Of a stretch of DNA of 64,000 nucleotides, positions 25,181-34,543 are shown piece after piece. Below the pieces are notes generated by a model. That model made no database searches, had not been told where the DNA came from, and was given only the letters and a program-made list of their open reading frames with translations. The first letter of the stretch is position 1. Every line of letters begins with the position of its first letter. Origin of the DNA: [Flexibacter] sp. ATCC 35103 (lineage in GTDB: Bacteria > Bacteroidota > Bacteroidia > Flavobacteriales > Flavobacteriaceae); the NCBI RefSeq assembly GCF_001975985.1, contig NZ_MTQF01000004.1, positions 217,838 through 281,837 of the forward strand, given 5' to 3'. Made by a program: the position numbers and the translations under genes.

Positions 25181-28100
25181 ATGCAAAATACCAAAATCAA
25201 AACTACCTGTTCGTATTGTGGCGTTGGCTGTGGCATAATCGTTACTAAGGATTCCAAAAATGGCGTAATAGTTACGGGCGATAAAGACCATCCGGTGAAT
25301 AAAGGAATGTTATGTTCTAAAGGAATGAATTTGCACTACGTAGTCAATGATACTTCAGACAGAATTTTATATCCTGAAATGCGCGGCAGTAAATTGTATC
25401 CGCTGGAACGCGTAAGTTGGGATACTGCACTAGATCGCGCTGCTGCCGTTTTTACTTCTATTATAAAAAAACATGGACCGGACAGCGTTGGTTTTTATAT
25501 CTCAGGCCAGTGTTTAACCGAAGAATATTATTTAGTCAATAAATTGGTTAAAGGTTTTTTGAAAACGAATAATATCGATACAAATTCCCGGTTGTGCATG
25601 AGTTCTGCAGTTGTTGGATATAAAAAAACTTTTGGCGAAGATGCTGTTCCAATTGCTTATGATGATATTGAACTGGCTGATACATTCCTGATTACAGGCG
25701 CAAACCCGGCTTGGTGTCATCCTATTTTATTTAGGAGAATCGAAAAGCACAAAGAAAAAAATCCGAAAGTAAAAATTATTGTTATTGATCCCAGACGTAC
25801 AGATACAGCTGCTTTTGCCGATTTGCATTTGCAGATTATTCCGGGATCTGATATTATATTGTACCATGCTATTGCCAAACGCATTATCGAAAAAGGATAC
25901 GTAGATCACGATTTTGTAAAAAACAATGCCGAAAATTTCAAACAATACAAAGATCTGGTTTTAAGCACTTCATTAGAAAAGGCTTCTAAGATTTGTGGTA
26001 TTTCAGTCAGTGATATCAAACTTGCGGCCGATATTATTGGCAAAGCAAAAGGATTTATTTCACTTTGGGCTATGGGACTCAATCAAAGTGCAGTTGGCGT
26101 TGATAAAAATACGGCTTTATTGAATTTATCCCTATTAACGGGTCAAATTGGAAAGCCTGGTTCAGGTCCATTTTCGCTAACCGGACAACCCAACGCAATG
26201 GGCGGACGTGAAGTTGGCGGAATGGCAACACTTTTAGCCGCACACAAAGACATTGCAAATCCGGAACATCGTAAAGAAGTAGCTGATTTTTGGGGCGTTG
26301 ATGAAATATCAGATAAACCAGGTTTAACAGCAACTGAAATGTTTGATGCTCTTGAGTCCTGCAAAATGAAAGCGGTCTGGATTATCTGCACAAATCCATT
26401 AGTAAGTTTACCGGATTCCCGACGTATCGAAAAAGCGTTGCAAAATGCCAAATTTGTTGTCGTACAGGATATTTCACATAATGCTGATACGGCAAAATAT
26501 GCCGATTTATTATTGCCTGCCGCTGGCTGGTTAGAAAAAGAAGGTACAATGACCAACTCAGAACGTAGAATTTCTTATTTGCCAAAAGGAATCAATGCTC
26601 CCGGAGAAGCACTTCCTGACATAGAAATCTTAATTCGGTTTGCAAAAAAAATGAACTTTAACGGTTTTAATTTTAATAGTGCCGAAGAAATCTATAAAGA
26701 GCATTGCGCCCTTACCAAAAATACAAACATTGATATCTCCTTTTTAAATTATCATCGATTAAAAACTGAAGGTACTTTTCAATGGCCTGTTCCGGATTAC
26801 GGACATTCTGGAACTCCTCGCCTATTTACCGATAAAAAATTCTATACGCCATCGCAAAAAGCAATTTTTAATTTACCAACAGCAATAGAAAACACATCAG
26901 AACAACCAAGTCCGCAATTTCCGTTCATTCTAACAACAGGACGAGTTCGGGATCAATGGCATACCATGACAAAAACCGGAAAAGTATCAAGATTGATGAC
27001 ACATACTCCAAGTCCGGTTTTAGAAATTAACCCAATTGATGCTTTTAAAAATGACATTAAAAATGGTGATATTGTCATTGTTTCAAGCAAAAATGGAGAA
27101 GTTCGCGTAAAAGCAAAAGTAACGGATTCTATCAAAGAAAAAGTCGTTTTTTTACCCATGCATTGGGGTAAACAGCTCGAAAATGATTTGAATAGAACTA
27201 ATAATCTGACCAATACAGTTGTTGATCCGGTTTCGAAAGAACCTGATTTTAAATACACCACTGTTAATATTAGTAAATATGTAAAGCCTTTTCAGAAAAT
27301 TGCAATCGTAGGTGCCGGAGCAGCGGCTTTCAGGTTTATTCAAAACTATCGTGAATTTAATTCGACAGATGAGATTGTGGTTTTTTCGAATGAAGTGAAT
27401 CCGTTTTACAATCGGGTTTTACTTCCGGAATATATGACAGGCGAATTTACATGGGAGCAACTTTTAAAAGTAAAAGACGGAGAAGCTTTAAATAAGTTAA
27501 AGATTACCATGAAAACCGGCGTTGCAATTGATAAAATAAATGCCAAAGAAAAAACAATAAAAGATAGTCTTGGTGAAATTCATACTTATGATTCTTTGAT
27601 TTTAGCCACCGGAAGCCGACCTTTTGTTCCTGAAAATGCACAACTTCATCTTTCCGGCAGATTCACCGTAAGACGCAAAGAAGATGCTGACCGTTTAAAA
27701 AAGCATCTGGACAGTACGGATCTACCGCCTGAAGAGCAACATGTTGTAATTATTGGCGGAGGATTATTAGGATTAGAATTGGCTGCTGCCTTAAAACATA
27801 AAAAAGTAAAAACAACCATAATTCAAAGAGCTTCCCGCTTGATGGAACGCCAATTAGATAGGGTTTCGAGTAAACTATTGGCAGAAGAAGTTCAGCTTCG
27901 TGATATTCAGATTTACTTTGATAATGAAGTAAGTACTGTTTTTGAAACTGATAATCCGCATGAAATAGAAATTGCCTTAAAAAGCGGCAGAATCATCACG
28001 GCTAATGCAATTGTTTATACCATTGGAACAATCCCTAATATAGAAATTGCCAGAGAAAGTGGTCTTTCGTGCGGACGTGGCGTGAAAGTAAATCAGTATT

Positions 28101-28696
28101 TACAAACCTCAAATCCAGATATTTTTGCGATTGGCGAAATAGCCGAATTCAATAATAAATTATTCGGAATCACATCAGCCGCTGAAGAACAAGCTGATAT
28201 TCTGGCTAACTTTCTGGCTGGAGATATCAGCAGTTTCTACAAAGGTTCTATTTTAATGAATATTCTAAAACTAGAGGATATTAACCTGTGCAGTATTGGT
28301 GATATCGAAATTCCAGAGAATGATGATTCCTATGAGGAAATAATATTTGCCGATCTAAAAAAACGATATTACAAAAAATGTATTGTAAAGGATGATTTGT
28401 TAGTTGGTGCTATTTTAATGGGAGATAAAAATGAATTTGCGGAGTTTAAAACCCTGATCGAAAGCAAAATCGAATTATCAGATAAACGAAATTTATTACT
28501 AAGAGGAAGTTCAAATGCAAAACCTGTTCTGGGAAAATTAGTTTGTTCCTGCAGTCAGGTTGGCGTCGGAAACATTGAAGAAACCATAAAAAGTGGCGTA
28601 AACAATTTTACCGATTTATGCAAAAACACGGGCGCAGGACTAGGCTGCGGAAGTTGCAAAACAGAAGTTAAGGAGATATTCGCGAAATGTAAATAG
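25181..28696 (+). CDS. nasA: Assimilatory nitrate reductase fused to flavin/[2Fe-2S] electron-input domain
   Basis: An 1171-residue cytoplasmic enzyme. Residues 1-690 are a NasA/NarB-type molybdopterin subunit: [4Fe-4S] ligands C10-x2-C13-x3-C17 and C45, Mo-ligand Cys139 in SRLCMSSAVVG, and TGQPNAMGGREVGG. From about residue 700 a NirB/NasB-like FAD-NAD(P)H domain follows (IAIVGAGAAAFRF, HVVIIGGGLLGLELAAAL), and the last 50 residues are a BFD [2Fe-2S] domain (CSCSQVG ... CGSC). The protein thus seems to carry catalytic and NADH-input subunits in one chain. ATG at 25181 is preferred over GTG at 25127 because translation then begins just before the cluster motif. Confidence 0.92.
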   Translation: MQNTKIKTTCSYCGVGCGIIVTKDSKNGVIVTGDKDHPVNKGMLCSKGMNLHYVVNDTSDRILYPEMRGSKLYPLERVSWDTALDRAAAVFTSIIKKHGPDSVGFYISGQCLTEEYYLVNKLVKGFLKTNNIDTNSRLCMSSAVVGYKKTFGEDAVPIAYDDIELADTFLITGANPAWCHPILFRRIEKHKEKNPKVKIIVIDPRRTDTAAFADLHLQIIPGSDIILYHAIAKRIIEKGYVDHDFVKNNAENFKQYKDLVLSTSLEKASKICGISVSDIKLAADIIGKAKGFISLWAMGLNQSAVGVDKNTALLNLSLLTGQIGKPGSGPFSLTGQPNAMGGREVGGMATLLAAHKDIANPEHRKEVADFWGVDEISDKPGLTATEMFDALESCKMKAVWIICTNPLVSLPDSRRIEKALQNAKFVVVQDISHNADTAKYADLLLPAAGWLEKEGTMTNSERRISYLPKGINAPGEALPDIEILIRFAKKMNFNGFNFNSAEEIYKEHCALTKNTNIDISFLNYHRLKTEGTFQWPVPDYGHSGTPRLFTDKKFYTPSQKAIFNLPTAIENTSEQPSPQFPFILTTGRVRDQWHTMTKTGKVSRLMTHTPSPVLEINPIDAFKNDIKNGDIVIVSSKNGEVRVKAKVTDSIKEKVVFLPMHWGKQLENDLNRTNNLTNTVVDPVSKEPDFKYTTVNISKYVKPFQKIAIVGAGAAAFRFIQNYREFNSTDEIVVFSNEVNPFYNRVLLPEYMTGEFTWEQLLKVKDGEALNKLKITMKTGVAIDKINAKEKTIKDSLGEIHTYDSLILATGSRPFVPENAQLHLSGRFTVRRKEDADRLKKHLDSTDLPPEEQHVVIIGGGLLGLELAAALKHKKVKTTIIQRASRLMERQLDRVSSKLLAEEVQLRDIQIYFDNEVSTVFETDNPHEIEIALKSGRIITANAIVYTIGTIPNIEIARESGLSCGRGVKVNQYLQTSNPDIFAIGEIAEFNNKLFGITSAAEEQADILANFLAGDISSFYKGSILMNILKLEDINLCSIGDIEIPENDDSYEEIIFADLKKRYYKKCIVKDDLLVGAILMGDKNEFAEFKTLIESKIELSDKRNLLLRGSSNAKPVLGKLVCSCSQVGVGNIEETIKSGVNNFTDLCKNTGAGLGCGSCKTEVKEIFAKCK

Positions 28697-28701
28697 TTTA
28701 T

Positions 28702-28825
28702 AGTCGCAGTATACAGTCGCAGTTTTCAGTCTCAGTACACAGTAAACCAAGGCTTTAAACTGAGACTGATTACCGCGACTGTATACTGAAACTGAAAACT
28801 GAGACTGCGACTGAAAACTGAAAAC
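28702..28825. repeat. Inverted repeat region between nasA and the rubredoxin-type gene
   Basis: Words such as AGTCGCAGT, CAGTCTCAGT and their complements (ACTGAGACTG, ACTGCGACTG) fill the 137-base spacer and can form an imperfect hairpin. A short relative lies at 43830-43862. No gene was seen. Confidence 0.55.
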
Positions 28826-28833
28826 TAAAAAAA

Positions 28834-30264
28834 ATGGAGTTGACAAGATTAATAGTAAAAGGAGGCGTTATTTCACCGGGAGAATTAAGAGAAGTTGTCA
28901 ATATGGCGATGGATCAGGGTTTGGATTCTATTTCGTTTGGTTCCAGACAGGATATAATTTTCCCCAAAGGGTTTAAAACTTTAGATAAGGAAAAATTAGG
29001 CAAACATCATTTTGTGTTTCCGGAACAAAAAAGTGGCAATAATATTGTTTCTTCTTATGTTTCTACCGATATTTTTAGAAATACGAATTGGCTTACGGGT
29101 AATAAGTTCCTATATATTCTAGAACAATTCAAAGAGCAGCCAAAATTGAAAGTCAATATAAACGATCCCAAGCAACAATTGGTTCCTTTGTTTACCGGAC
29201 ATCTTAATTTTATTGCTTCAGAGCATGAAGATTATTGGTATTTATATATTCGTCTGCCCAATTGGGAACGCATGGAAATTTATCCAATTTTGATTTACAG
29301 CTGGGATATTGCGAAATTTTATTATGAAATCGAAAAAATTTCAGCCGGAGAATCTCTTGGCATCGATATGATATTTGCACTTGTCAGCGAGGCTTTAGAT
29401 ACCAATAACAGAACAATTGATAAGCCTTTGAATATTCCTTTTTATCCTTTTCCGTATTACGAAGGTATGAATCGTATGGGAATCGATCAATATTGGCTGG
29501 GTTTGTATTGGAGAAATAATTTATATGATTTAGGTTTTCTAAAAGAAATGTGTGATTTGTGTTTTGATTGCAAAATTGGAAAATTATGTATTACACCCTG
29601 GAAATCTTTTATAGTAAAAGGAATACCAAAAGATAGAAAACTGGAGTGGGAAAAATTTTTAGGCAAAAGAGGCATCAACGTTCGGCATTCTTTATTAGAA
29701 CTCAATTGGCATTTGCCTGTGGCTATGGAATGGGCGCTAAACCTTAAAACATATCTTGTTCGAACACTTGATCAGTTTGATATCAGCACGTACGGATTAA
29801 CTTTTGGAATTTCTGAATACAATCGTGATGGACATTATTTTACTTCGATTGTAGTCGAAAAAAATGAATTACCAAAAGATCTTGAATCGATAAAAATCAG
29901 AGATACTTATAATGTTTTATATGCCAGGAATTTTGATCCCAATACCCGGGAATATGTAATTCATTCGCAAGATATTGACAAACTCGAGTTGCCTACAATC
30001 TTAATCGAATTAAGTCGTAAATACTTTGAAGAACTAGGGAATTCTGTACTGGAAGTAACCGAAAATCCACAGAAAAAAGAAAAAACACAACTCGATATTT
30101 ACCAATGTCAGGAATGTTTAACGCTTTATAAATCAGAATACGGAGATGAAAGCCAAGGAATCCCGAAAGGTATTTTATTTACTGATTTATCCGAAAGCTA
30201 TTGCTGCTCTTTATGCGAAGCGCCAAAAAGTAATTTTAAAATCCTGGAAGTTGCAGCAAATTAA
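28834..30264 (+). CDS. Siroheme-reductase-like protein with C-terminal rubredoxin domain
   Basis: A 476-residue protein of unproven function. The N-terminus (KGGVISPGELREVVNMAMDQGLDSISFGSRQDI) is like the ferredoxin-like half of nitrite/sulfite reductases. A middle segment has cysteines C-x2-C-x2-C-x5-C followed by ITPWKSFIVKGI, as in that superfamily, but the normal siroheme ligand spacing is not found. Residues about 422-470 are a rubredoxin (CQEC ... CSLC). It follows nasA in the same direction, so an electron carrier or an additional nitrite-reducing component of nitrate assimilation is likely (inference). Confidence 0.7.
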   Translation: MELTRLIVKGGVISPGELREVVNMAMDQGLDSISFGSRQDIIFPKGFKTLDKEKLGKHHFVFPEQKSGNNIVSSYVSTDIFRNTNWLTGNKFLYILEQFKEQPKLKVNINDPKQQLVPLFTGHLNFIASEHEDYWYLYIRLPNWERMEIYPILIYSWDIAKFYYEIEKISAGESLGIDMIFALVSEALDTNNRTIDKPLNIPFYPFPYYEGMNRMGIDQYWLGLYWRNNLYDLGFLKEMCDLCFDCKIGKLCITPWKSFIVKGIPKDRKLEWEKFLGKRGINVRHSLLELNWHLPVAMEWALNLKTYLVRTLDQFDISTYGLTFGISEYNRDGHYFTSIVVEKNELPKDLESIKIRDTYNVLYARNFDPNTREYVIHSQDIDKLELPTILIELSRKYFEELGNSVLEVTENPQKKEKTQLDIYQCQECLTLYKSEYGDESQGIPKGILFTDLSESYCCSLCEAPKSNFKILEVAAN

Positions 30265-30271
30265 TCTATCT

Positions 30272-30310
30272 ATTCTGCTCAGCTGGATTATATCTTCAGC
30301 TGAGTAGAAT
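30272..30310. terminator. Bidirectional terminator between convergent genes
   Basis: Stem ATTCTGCTCAGCTG/CAGCTGAGTAGAAT, one mismatch, with an 11-base loop and T-rich flanks. It closes the nitrate cluster on the plus strand and the MarR unit on the minus strand. Confidence 0.85.
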
Positions 30311-30769
30311 TTATTTTTGTTCTAATAATGCTATTAAATTTTGGTTTAGATTTTTTGTATTTACTCCTGTAATAGCAAAGAACTTTCGATCAAAATCTTC
30401 AACGGTTACAATCGCTTTCTTTATGATTTTTTTCCCAAAATCAGTAAGCACAACTACTTTTGCTCTTGTATCTGTAGCATGTTCCTGCCTTGCAATGAGA
30501 TCTTTTTGCTGCAGAGTTCTCAAAACCGTAGAAGTTGTCATAGGGTCAATTTTAGTATGCGCCGAAAGAATAATTTGCGTAACTTCTTGTTCATGAAGCG
30601 TAAGCCAATGTATACTTGCCATCAATACAAATTGCGAATGCGTTATATTATGGTCTTCTAAAGCTTTTTTGATTTCTCGTTGCCAAAGATTCGTTACTTG
30701 CCACAACAAAAAACCAGAACTCTCTTCCGGTTTTTCAACACTAAATGTATTATCTTCTGCTTTACTCAT
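30311..30769 (-). CDS. MarR family transcriptional regulator
   Basis: A 152-residue winged-helix regulator. The core has the family pattern: ITHSQFVLMASIHWLTLHEQ, then the recognition helix region KIDPMTTSTVLRTLQQKDLI and the wing RQEHATDTRAKVVVLTDFGK. It probably represses a nearby gene in response to a small ligand. The adjacent EVE and SRPBCC genes lie upstream on the same strand (34 bases), so it could belong to their transcript. Confidence 0.9.
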   Translation of the reverse strand: MSKAEDNTFSVEKPEESSGFLLWQVTNLWQREIKKALEDHNITHSQFVLMASIHWLTLHEQEVTQIILSAHTKIDPMTTSTVLRTLQQKDLIARQEHATDTRAKVVVLTDFGKKIIKKAIVTVEDFDRKFFAITGVNTKNLNQNLIALLEQK

Positions 30770-30803
30770 TTTTATTTTTTCTGTTACGAATAGTTGGTAA
30801 CCT

Positions 30804-31229
30804 TTATTTAGAAATCATTTTTGAAGTTATAAAGTTAAAATCATTTTCGTTGATTTCAAAAAATCCGTAACGAAATGGATATCCCCAGGATTTTTTATTA
30901 GGTATAAACTCCAGATTTTCAATTAACGGAAGTATCGAAACTTCATTCGCTTCCATAAATTGAATATTTCGTCTAAAAGGGACAAAATTTTCAGTCATCT
31001 GAAAGGAATATACTTCATCACCAACTACTTTTCCTAAAGCGGTAAAAGATTGGCATTTTTCATTTCCTTCCATCGTTATTTTAGAAGAGTATATTAAAAT
31101 ATAATCTTCCTTTTGCATTCTTTTCAACGGTCCCTCTTTTCCGTGACAAACCTGAATAAACCCGCCACTTATAGCTCTTTGTGCATGCTCTTTTGAGATT
31201 GTTGCAATCCAATATTTCTTTGTTCTCAT
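30804..31229 (-). CDS. EVE domain protein
   Basis: A 141-residue single-domain protein of the PUA-like EVE family: YWIATISKEHAQRAISGGFIQVCHGKEGPLKRMQKEDYILIYS at the N-terminal half (residues 6-48) and IPNKKSWGYPFRYGFFEI later. EVE domains bind modified bases in RNA or DNA. Its start overlaps the end of the SRPBCC gene by four bases (ATGA), so the two are translationally coupled. The physiological role is unknown. Confidence 0.82.
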   Translation of the reverse strand: MRTKKYWIATISKEHAQRAISGGFIQVCHGKEGPLKRMQKEDYILIYSSKITMEGNEKCQSFTALGKVVGDEVYSFQMTENFVPFRRNIQFMEANEVSILPLIENLEFIPNKKSWGYPFRYGFFEINENDFNFITSKMISK

Positions 31230-31645
31230 AATTTAGAAGCTGCTTTAATTTGTTCCTGAACATCCACCGGCAAAGCATCTACGATCTTTTTTGCTACTAA
31301 TTTTACCCAAAGAAAACCTAATAATCCTTTTACGGTTATAATATTGGTAATTTTTAATCCATCAGGAGTTTCTTCAAACAAATGTTCATCATACATTTTG
31401 GCCAAAGGAAAATTAGTTACATCAAGGAATCTTTTATTTTCTACAACTTCCAATAATTCAACTTTTACATTCGGACCTCCTTTTGGTCTTAGTAAAAAAT
31501 GGTTTCCTTTTTCAAAATTACCCTCTAATTTAGCATATTCAATCCCTGTATCCCAAGTATGCCAATTGTTTACATCTGCAAATAAATTCCACATTTGCTC
31601 TTTCGTTACCTTTTTTGTTACTATTGAATGAGATTTTGACCACAT
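31226..31645 (-). CDS. SRPBCC (START-like) family protein
   Basis: A 139-residue helix-grip protein. It begins WSKSHSIVTKKVTKEQMWNLFADVNNWHTWDTGIEYAKLEG, typical of the polyketide-cyclase/AHSA1-like group, and ends in a long amphipathic helix (LVAKKIVDALPVDVQEQIKAASKL). It likely binds a hydrophobic ligand. First gene of a possible SRPBCC-EVE-MarR operon. Confidence 0.82.
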   Translation of the reverse strand: MWSKSHSIVTKKVTKEQMWNLFADVNNWHTWDTGIEYAKLEGNFEKGNHFLLRPKGGPNVKVELLEVVENKRFLDVTNFPLAKMYDEHLFEETPDGLKITNIITVKGLLGFLWVKLVAKKIVDALPVDVQEQIKAASKL

Positions 31646-31979
31646 TATATTTTAAATTAAAATTAATAAGCGCAAATATAGTAAGTACACATATAATAAT
31701 AACTATGTCATTTCATTTTTTTTTACTTTTCACTTAAAATAATCGAAAAACAAGCGATAATTAGGAGTTTAAATGCTTTTTTCGTCAGTGGAATTGTTAA
31801 GAGATTTTACTCATTAAAATTCACTAAAAACTTAATCTATTAAAAATAAGCTATTTATGATTAATTTTTATATAAAAACTTAACATTGGGAGATTTGTTT
31901 ATTGTTTATCTTTACTTAACTGTTAATTAACAATTTAGTTACATTGTTAGCGAAATCATCATCTAAAAGCACATTTATT
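31646..31979. other. Intergenic region without a recognised feature
   Basis: About 330 AT-rich bases between two divergent genes. It must hold both promoters, but no clear -33/-7 pair, repeat or small ORF could be supported. Confidence 0.5.
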
Positions 31980-32588
31980 ATGGAAAACAACAACGAAGAA
32001 GTTACCCCAGAAAAAATCGATTCACCAACACCTGAAAATATTCAGCCTGCTACAGAAAATAAAAAAACGGTAAATACTCCTGCTGCAAAAACACCAGTTC
32101 GCAAAACAACGCCAGTTAAACCAGCAACTCCTGTAAAACCAGCTACATCAACAACAGCTACACCAAAAGCCACAACAAAAACTGCAGCATCAACCACACC
32201 TAAACCTACAGTTCGAAGAACTCCGGCAAAAAAAGTTACAGCTCCGGCTTCTTCTATAAAACCAGAAGTTATAAAAGAAGTTACAGAACCAAAACAAGAC
32301 AAAGAAATTGAGATAACTTCAAAGGAAGAAACTAAGAAAGATAAATCAGATAAAAAGAAGAAAAAAGTGAAAGACAAAGACAAGGACAAAGAGAAAAAGA
32401 AATTAGCAAAGAAAAAAGATCAGGCTAAAAAAGACAAAAAGAAAGAAAAAGCTAAAAAAGCAAAACTAAAAGCTGCCGCTAAGAAAAAAGAAAAAGCGAA
32501 AAAAGCGAAAGATAAAGCGAAAGCGAAAAAAATAGCAAAAAAGAAAGCAAAAGCTCAGAAAAAAGCAAAAGCGAAAAAGAAAAAATAA
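31980..32588 (+). CDS. Lysine-rich histone-H1-like protein
   Basis: A 202-residue low-complexity protein. Residues 1-20 are acidic. Residues about 30-95 are rich in Pro, Ala, Thr and Lys with TPVKPAT repeats. The C-terminal 90 residues are almost purely Lys, Ala, Glu and Asp, ending in tandem AKKKAKAQKKAKAKKKK. Such tails are found in bacterial H1-like DNA-binding proteins (HctA/AlgP-like). I infer binding to DNA or another polyanion. ATG at 31980 is preferred over TTG at 31944. The gene is convergent with moaA, with a terminator between. Confidence 0.75.
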   Translation: MENNNEEVTPEKIDSPTPENIQPATENKKTVNTPAAKTPVRKTTPVKPATPVKPATSTTATPKATTKTAASTTPKPTVRRTPAKKVTAPASSIKPEVIKEVTEPKQDKEIEITSKEETKKDKSDKKKKKVKDKDKDKEKKKLAKKKDQAKKDKKKEKAKKAKLKAAAKKKEKAKKAKDKAKAKKIAKKKAKAQKKAKAKKKK

Positions 32589-32592
32589 TATC

Positions 32593-32626
32593 AAAAAGGT
32601 TTGACTTATAGTTGAACCTTTTTTTT
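32593..32626. terminator. Terminator between the lysine-rich gene and moaA
   Basis: Stem AAAAAGGTTTGACT/AGTTGAACCTTTTT with two G-T pairs, a short loop and T-run; A-run on the other side, so it can serve both strands. Confidence 0.8.
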
Positions 32627-32634
32627 ATGCAAAC

Positions 32635-33642
32635 TTATCCCCCAATAGCAATCATACTACGATTATCAAAATGCAATGATGGATCATCCATTTCTTCAAT
32701 AGTAACCATTCCGGATCTGACTTTCTTTTTGGTCTTTATAGATTCTGAAATCAAATTCGTAATCGATTCGCCATTTCTAAAAGGCGTAAGTAAATCAGTT
32801 TCAGAATTAGAGAAAAGACAATTTTTTATTTTTCCGTTTGCTGTAAGCCGAATTCTGTTGCAGCCATCACAAAACGGATTTGTAATAGAGCTAATGATTC
32901 CAAAATCGCCCTGAAAATCTTTTATTTTATAAGTTCTGGCAGTAAAGTTTTTTTCATCTTCAAGTTTTTGAATTTCTTCAGAAGAGAATATTTTTTCCAG
33001 TTCTGATAAAATTTCATTTTGAGATACCATTTTACTTCTGTCCCATTCGTTTCCGGCAAAAGGCATAAACTCGATAAAACGAACCGATATAGGGAGAAAC
33101 TGTGTTAGTTTTACAAAATCAACAATTTCATTTTCATTAAAACCTTTCATTAAAACTACGTTTACTTTTACCTTAAAATCATTATTTAAAAGTAAATGCA
33201 AATTATCTACCACTTTCTCAAATTGATTTCTAAGGGTTACAGAATGAAATTTAGAAGAAACTAGCGTATCTAAACTCAAATTGATTTTATTGATCCCATA
33301 CTGTTTTAAAACATCAATGTGACGATCAATTAAAATTCCGTTTGTAGTAATGGAAAGAGAAACTCCAAGACTTGCTAATTTTGATGCAATCTCCGGGAAA
33401 TCCTTCCGTAAAAGAGGTTCTCCTCCTGTTAATCTAATTTTATCCACACCATTTTCTACGAAAGTCCGGGCAATCGAAAAAATCTCATCAGCCGTCATCA
33501 AACTGGCTTTTGGAGATAATATGATTCCGTCAGCAGGCATGCAATACGTACAACGCAAATTGCATTTCTCTAACAGCGAAATACGCAAGTAATTGTGTTT
33601 TCGCCCAAAATCATCCGTTAAAATAGTTTTAGAGGGTATCAT
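32635..33642 (-). CDS. moaA: GTP 3',8-cyclase MoaA
   Basis: Radical SAM enzyme for the first step of molybdenum cofactor synthesis. The 335 residues include the SAM cluster motif C-x3-C-x2-C (EKCNLRCTYCMPADG), the RLTGGEPLLR motif, and a second C-terminal cluster (NPFCDGCNRIRLTANGKIKNC). The C-terminus is the double glycine required for activity (MIAIGG). Its start overlaps moaCB by 14 bases. It is the last gene of the Mo-cofactor run and is convergent with the lysine-rich gene. Confidence 0.96.
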   Translation of the reverse strand: MIPSKTILTDDFGRKHNYLRISLLEKCNLRCTYCMPADGIILSPKASLMTADEIFSIARTFVENGVDKIRLTGGEPLLRKDFPEIASKLASLGVSLSITTNGILIDRHIDVLKQYGINKINLSLDTLVSSKFHSVTLRNQFEKVVDNLHLLLNNDFKVKVNVVLMKGFNENEIVDFVKLTQFLPISVRFIEFMPFAGNEWDRSKMVSQNEILSELEKIFSSEEIQKLEDEKNFTARTYKIKDFQGDFGIISSITNPFCDGCNRIRLTANGKIKNCLFSNSETDLLTPFRNGESITNLISESIKTKKKVRSGMVTIEEMDDPSLHFDNRSMIAIGG

Positions 33643-34543
33643 GATTTTTTCCTTTTAAAATATGAAAAACATGCAATACATGAGGAAAAACAGCATCCAT
33701 AGATTCCCTGGCTCCGTTTGTTGATCCCGGCAAAGCCAAAACCAAACTTTTTCCTAATGTTCCAGCAACAGTTCTGGACAACATTGCATACGGCATTCTT
33801 TGCTGCCCATAATTGCGAATAGCTTCTTCAATTCCCGGAATTCTGCTTTCCAGTAATGGTGATAAAGCTTCCGGCGTAACATCTCTTGGTGATAATCCCG
33901 TTCCTCCGGTAAAAATTACTAACTGATGTTCTTTTGCTAATGCTTTTACTCTTTCCTGAATAATATCAATTTCGTCAGGAATAATCTCGTAATGTGATGT
34001 TTCTACTCCGCAAGCTTCCAGTTTTTCAACGATTATTTTACCGGAACGATCTTCTTTATCGCCTGCAAAAATCGAATCAGAACAAACAAAAACCGCTGCT
34101 TTTAAAACATTCGGGAATTTATTTTTGAAAGATGACTTTCCGCCTTCTTTATTGATTAATTTAATCGTCGAAATCTCGATTTCCTTGTCAATTGGTTTTA
34201 GCATGTCGTACATTGTCAACGCAACTATTGAAGCGCCATGCATGGCTTCTACCTCGACTCCGGTTTTGTAAACGGTTTTTACATTGAAGATTATCTGAAT
34301 TTCAAGACCGTCAATTTTATAGTCTACCGAAGTAAATTCAATTGGAATGGGATGACAATCCGGAATCGACAAATGCGTATTTTTTACGGCAAAAAGTCCG
34401 GCAGTTTTAGCCATTTCAAAAACATTTCCCTTCGGAACCAGATTATTTACCACAGCATCAATTGTTTCCTGTTTACTTACTTTGACAATTGCGGTTGCTG
34501 TTGCTGTTCTTAAGGTGTTTATTTTATGTGTAATATCAACCAT
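33629..34543 (-). CDS. moaCB: Bifunctional MoaC-MoaB fusion
   Basis: Residues 1-150 are MoaC (cyclic pyranopterin monophosphate synthase): MVDITHKINTLRTATATAIV, HGASIVALTMYDMLK, KEGGKSS. Residues 160-304 are MoaB/MogA-like (molybdopterin adenylyltransferase): VFVCSDSIFAGDKEDRSG, FTGGTGLSPRDVTPEA, LALPGSTNGARESMD. Fusion of these two is known in Bacteroidota. I chose ATG at 34543, which starts exactly at the MoaC consensus and overlaps the moaE end by eight bases; the open frame to 34606 lies within moaE. Confidence 0.93.
   Translation of the reverse strand: MVDITHKINTLRTATATAIVKVSKQETIDAVVNNLVPKGNVFEMAKTAGLFAVKNTHLSIPDCHPIPIEFTSVDYKIDGLEIQIIFNVKTVYKTGVEVEAMHGASIVALTMYDMLKPIDKEIEISTIKLINKEGGKSSFKNKFPNVLKAAVFVCSDSIFAGDKEDRSGKIIVEKLEACGVETSHYEIIPDEIDIIQERVKALAKEHQLVIFTGGTGLSPRDVTPEALSPLLESRIPGIEEAIRNYGQQRMPYAMLSRTVAGTLGKSLVLALPGSTNGARESMDAVFPHVLHVFHILKGKNHDTL

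Noticed and set aside
32042-32389. Minus-strand frame opposite the lysine-rich gene
   Set aside because: Its hydrophobic, Val/Phe/Ser-rich translation is the complement of Lys/Thr/Ala codons. It has no homology features and no operon context.
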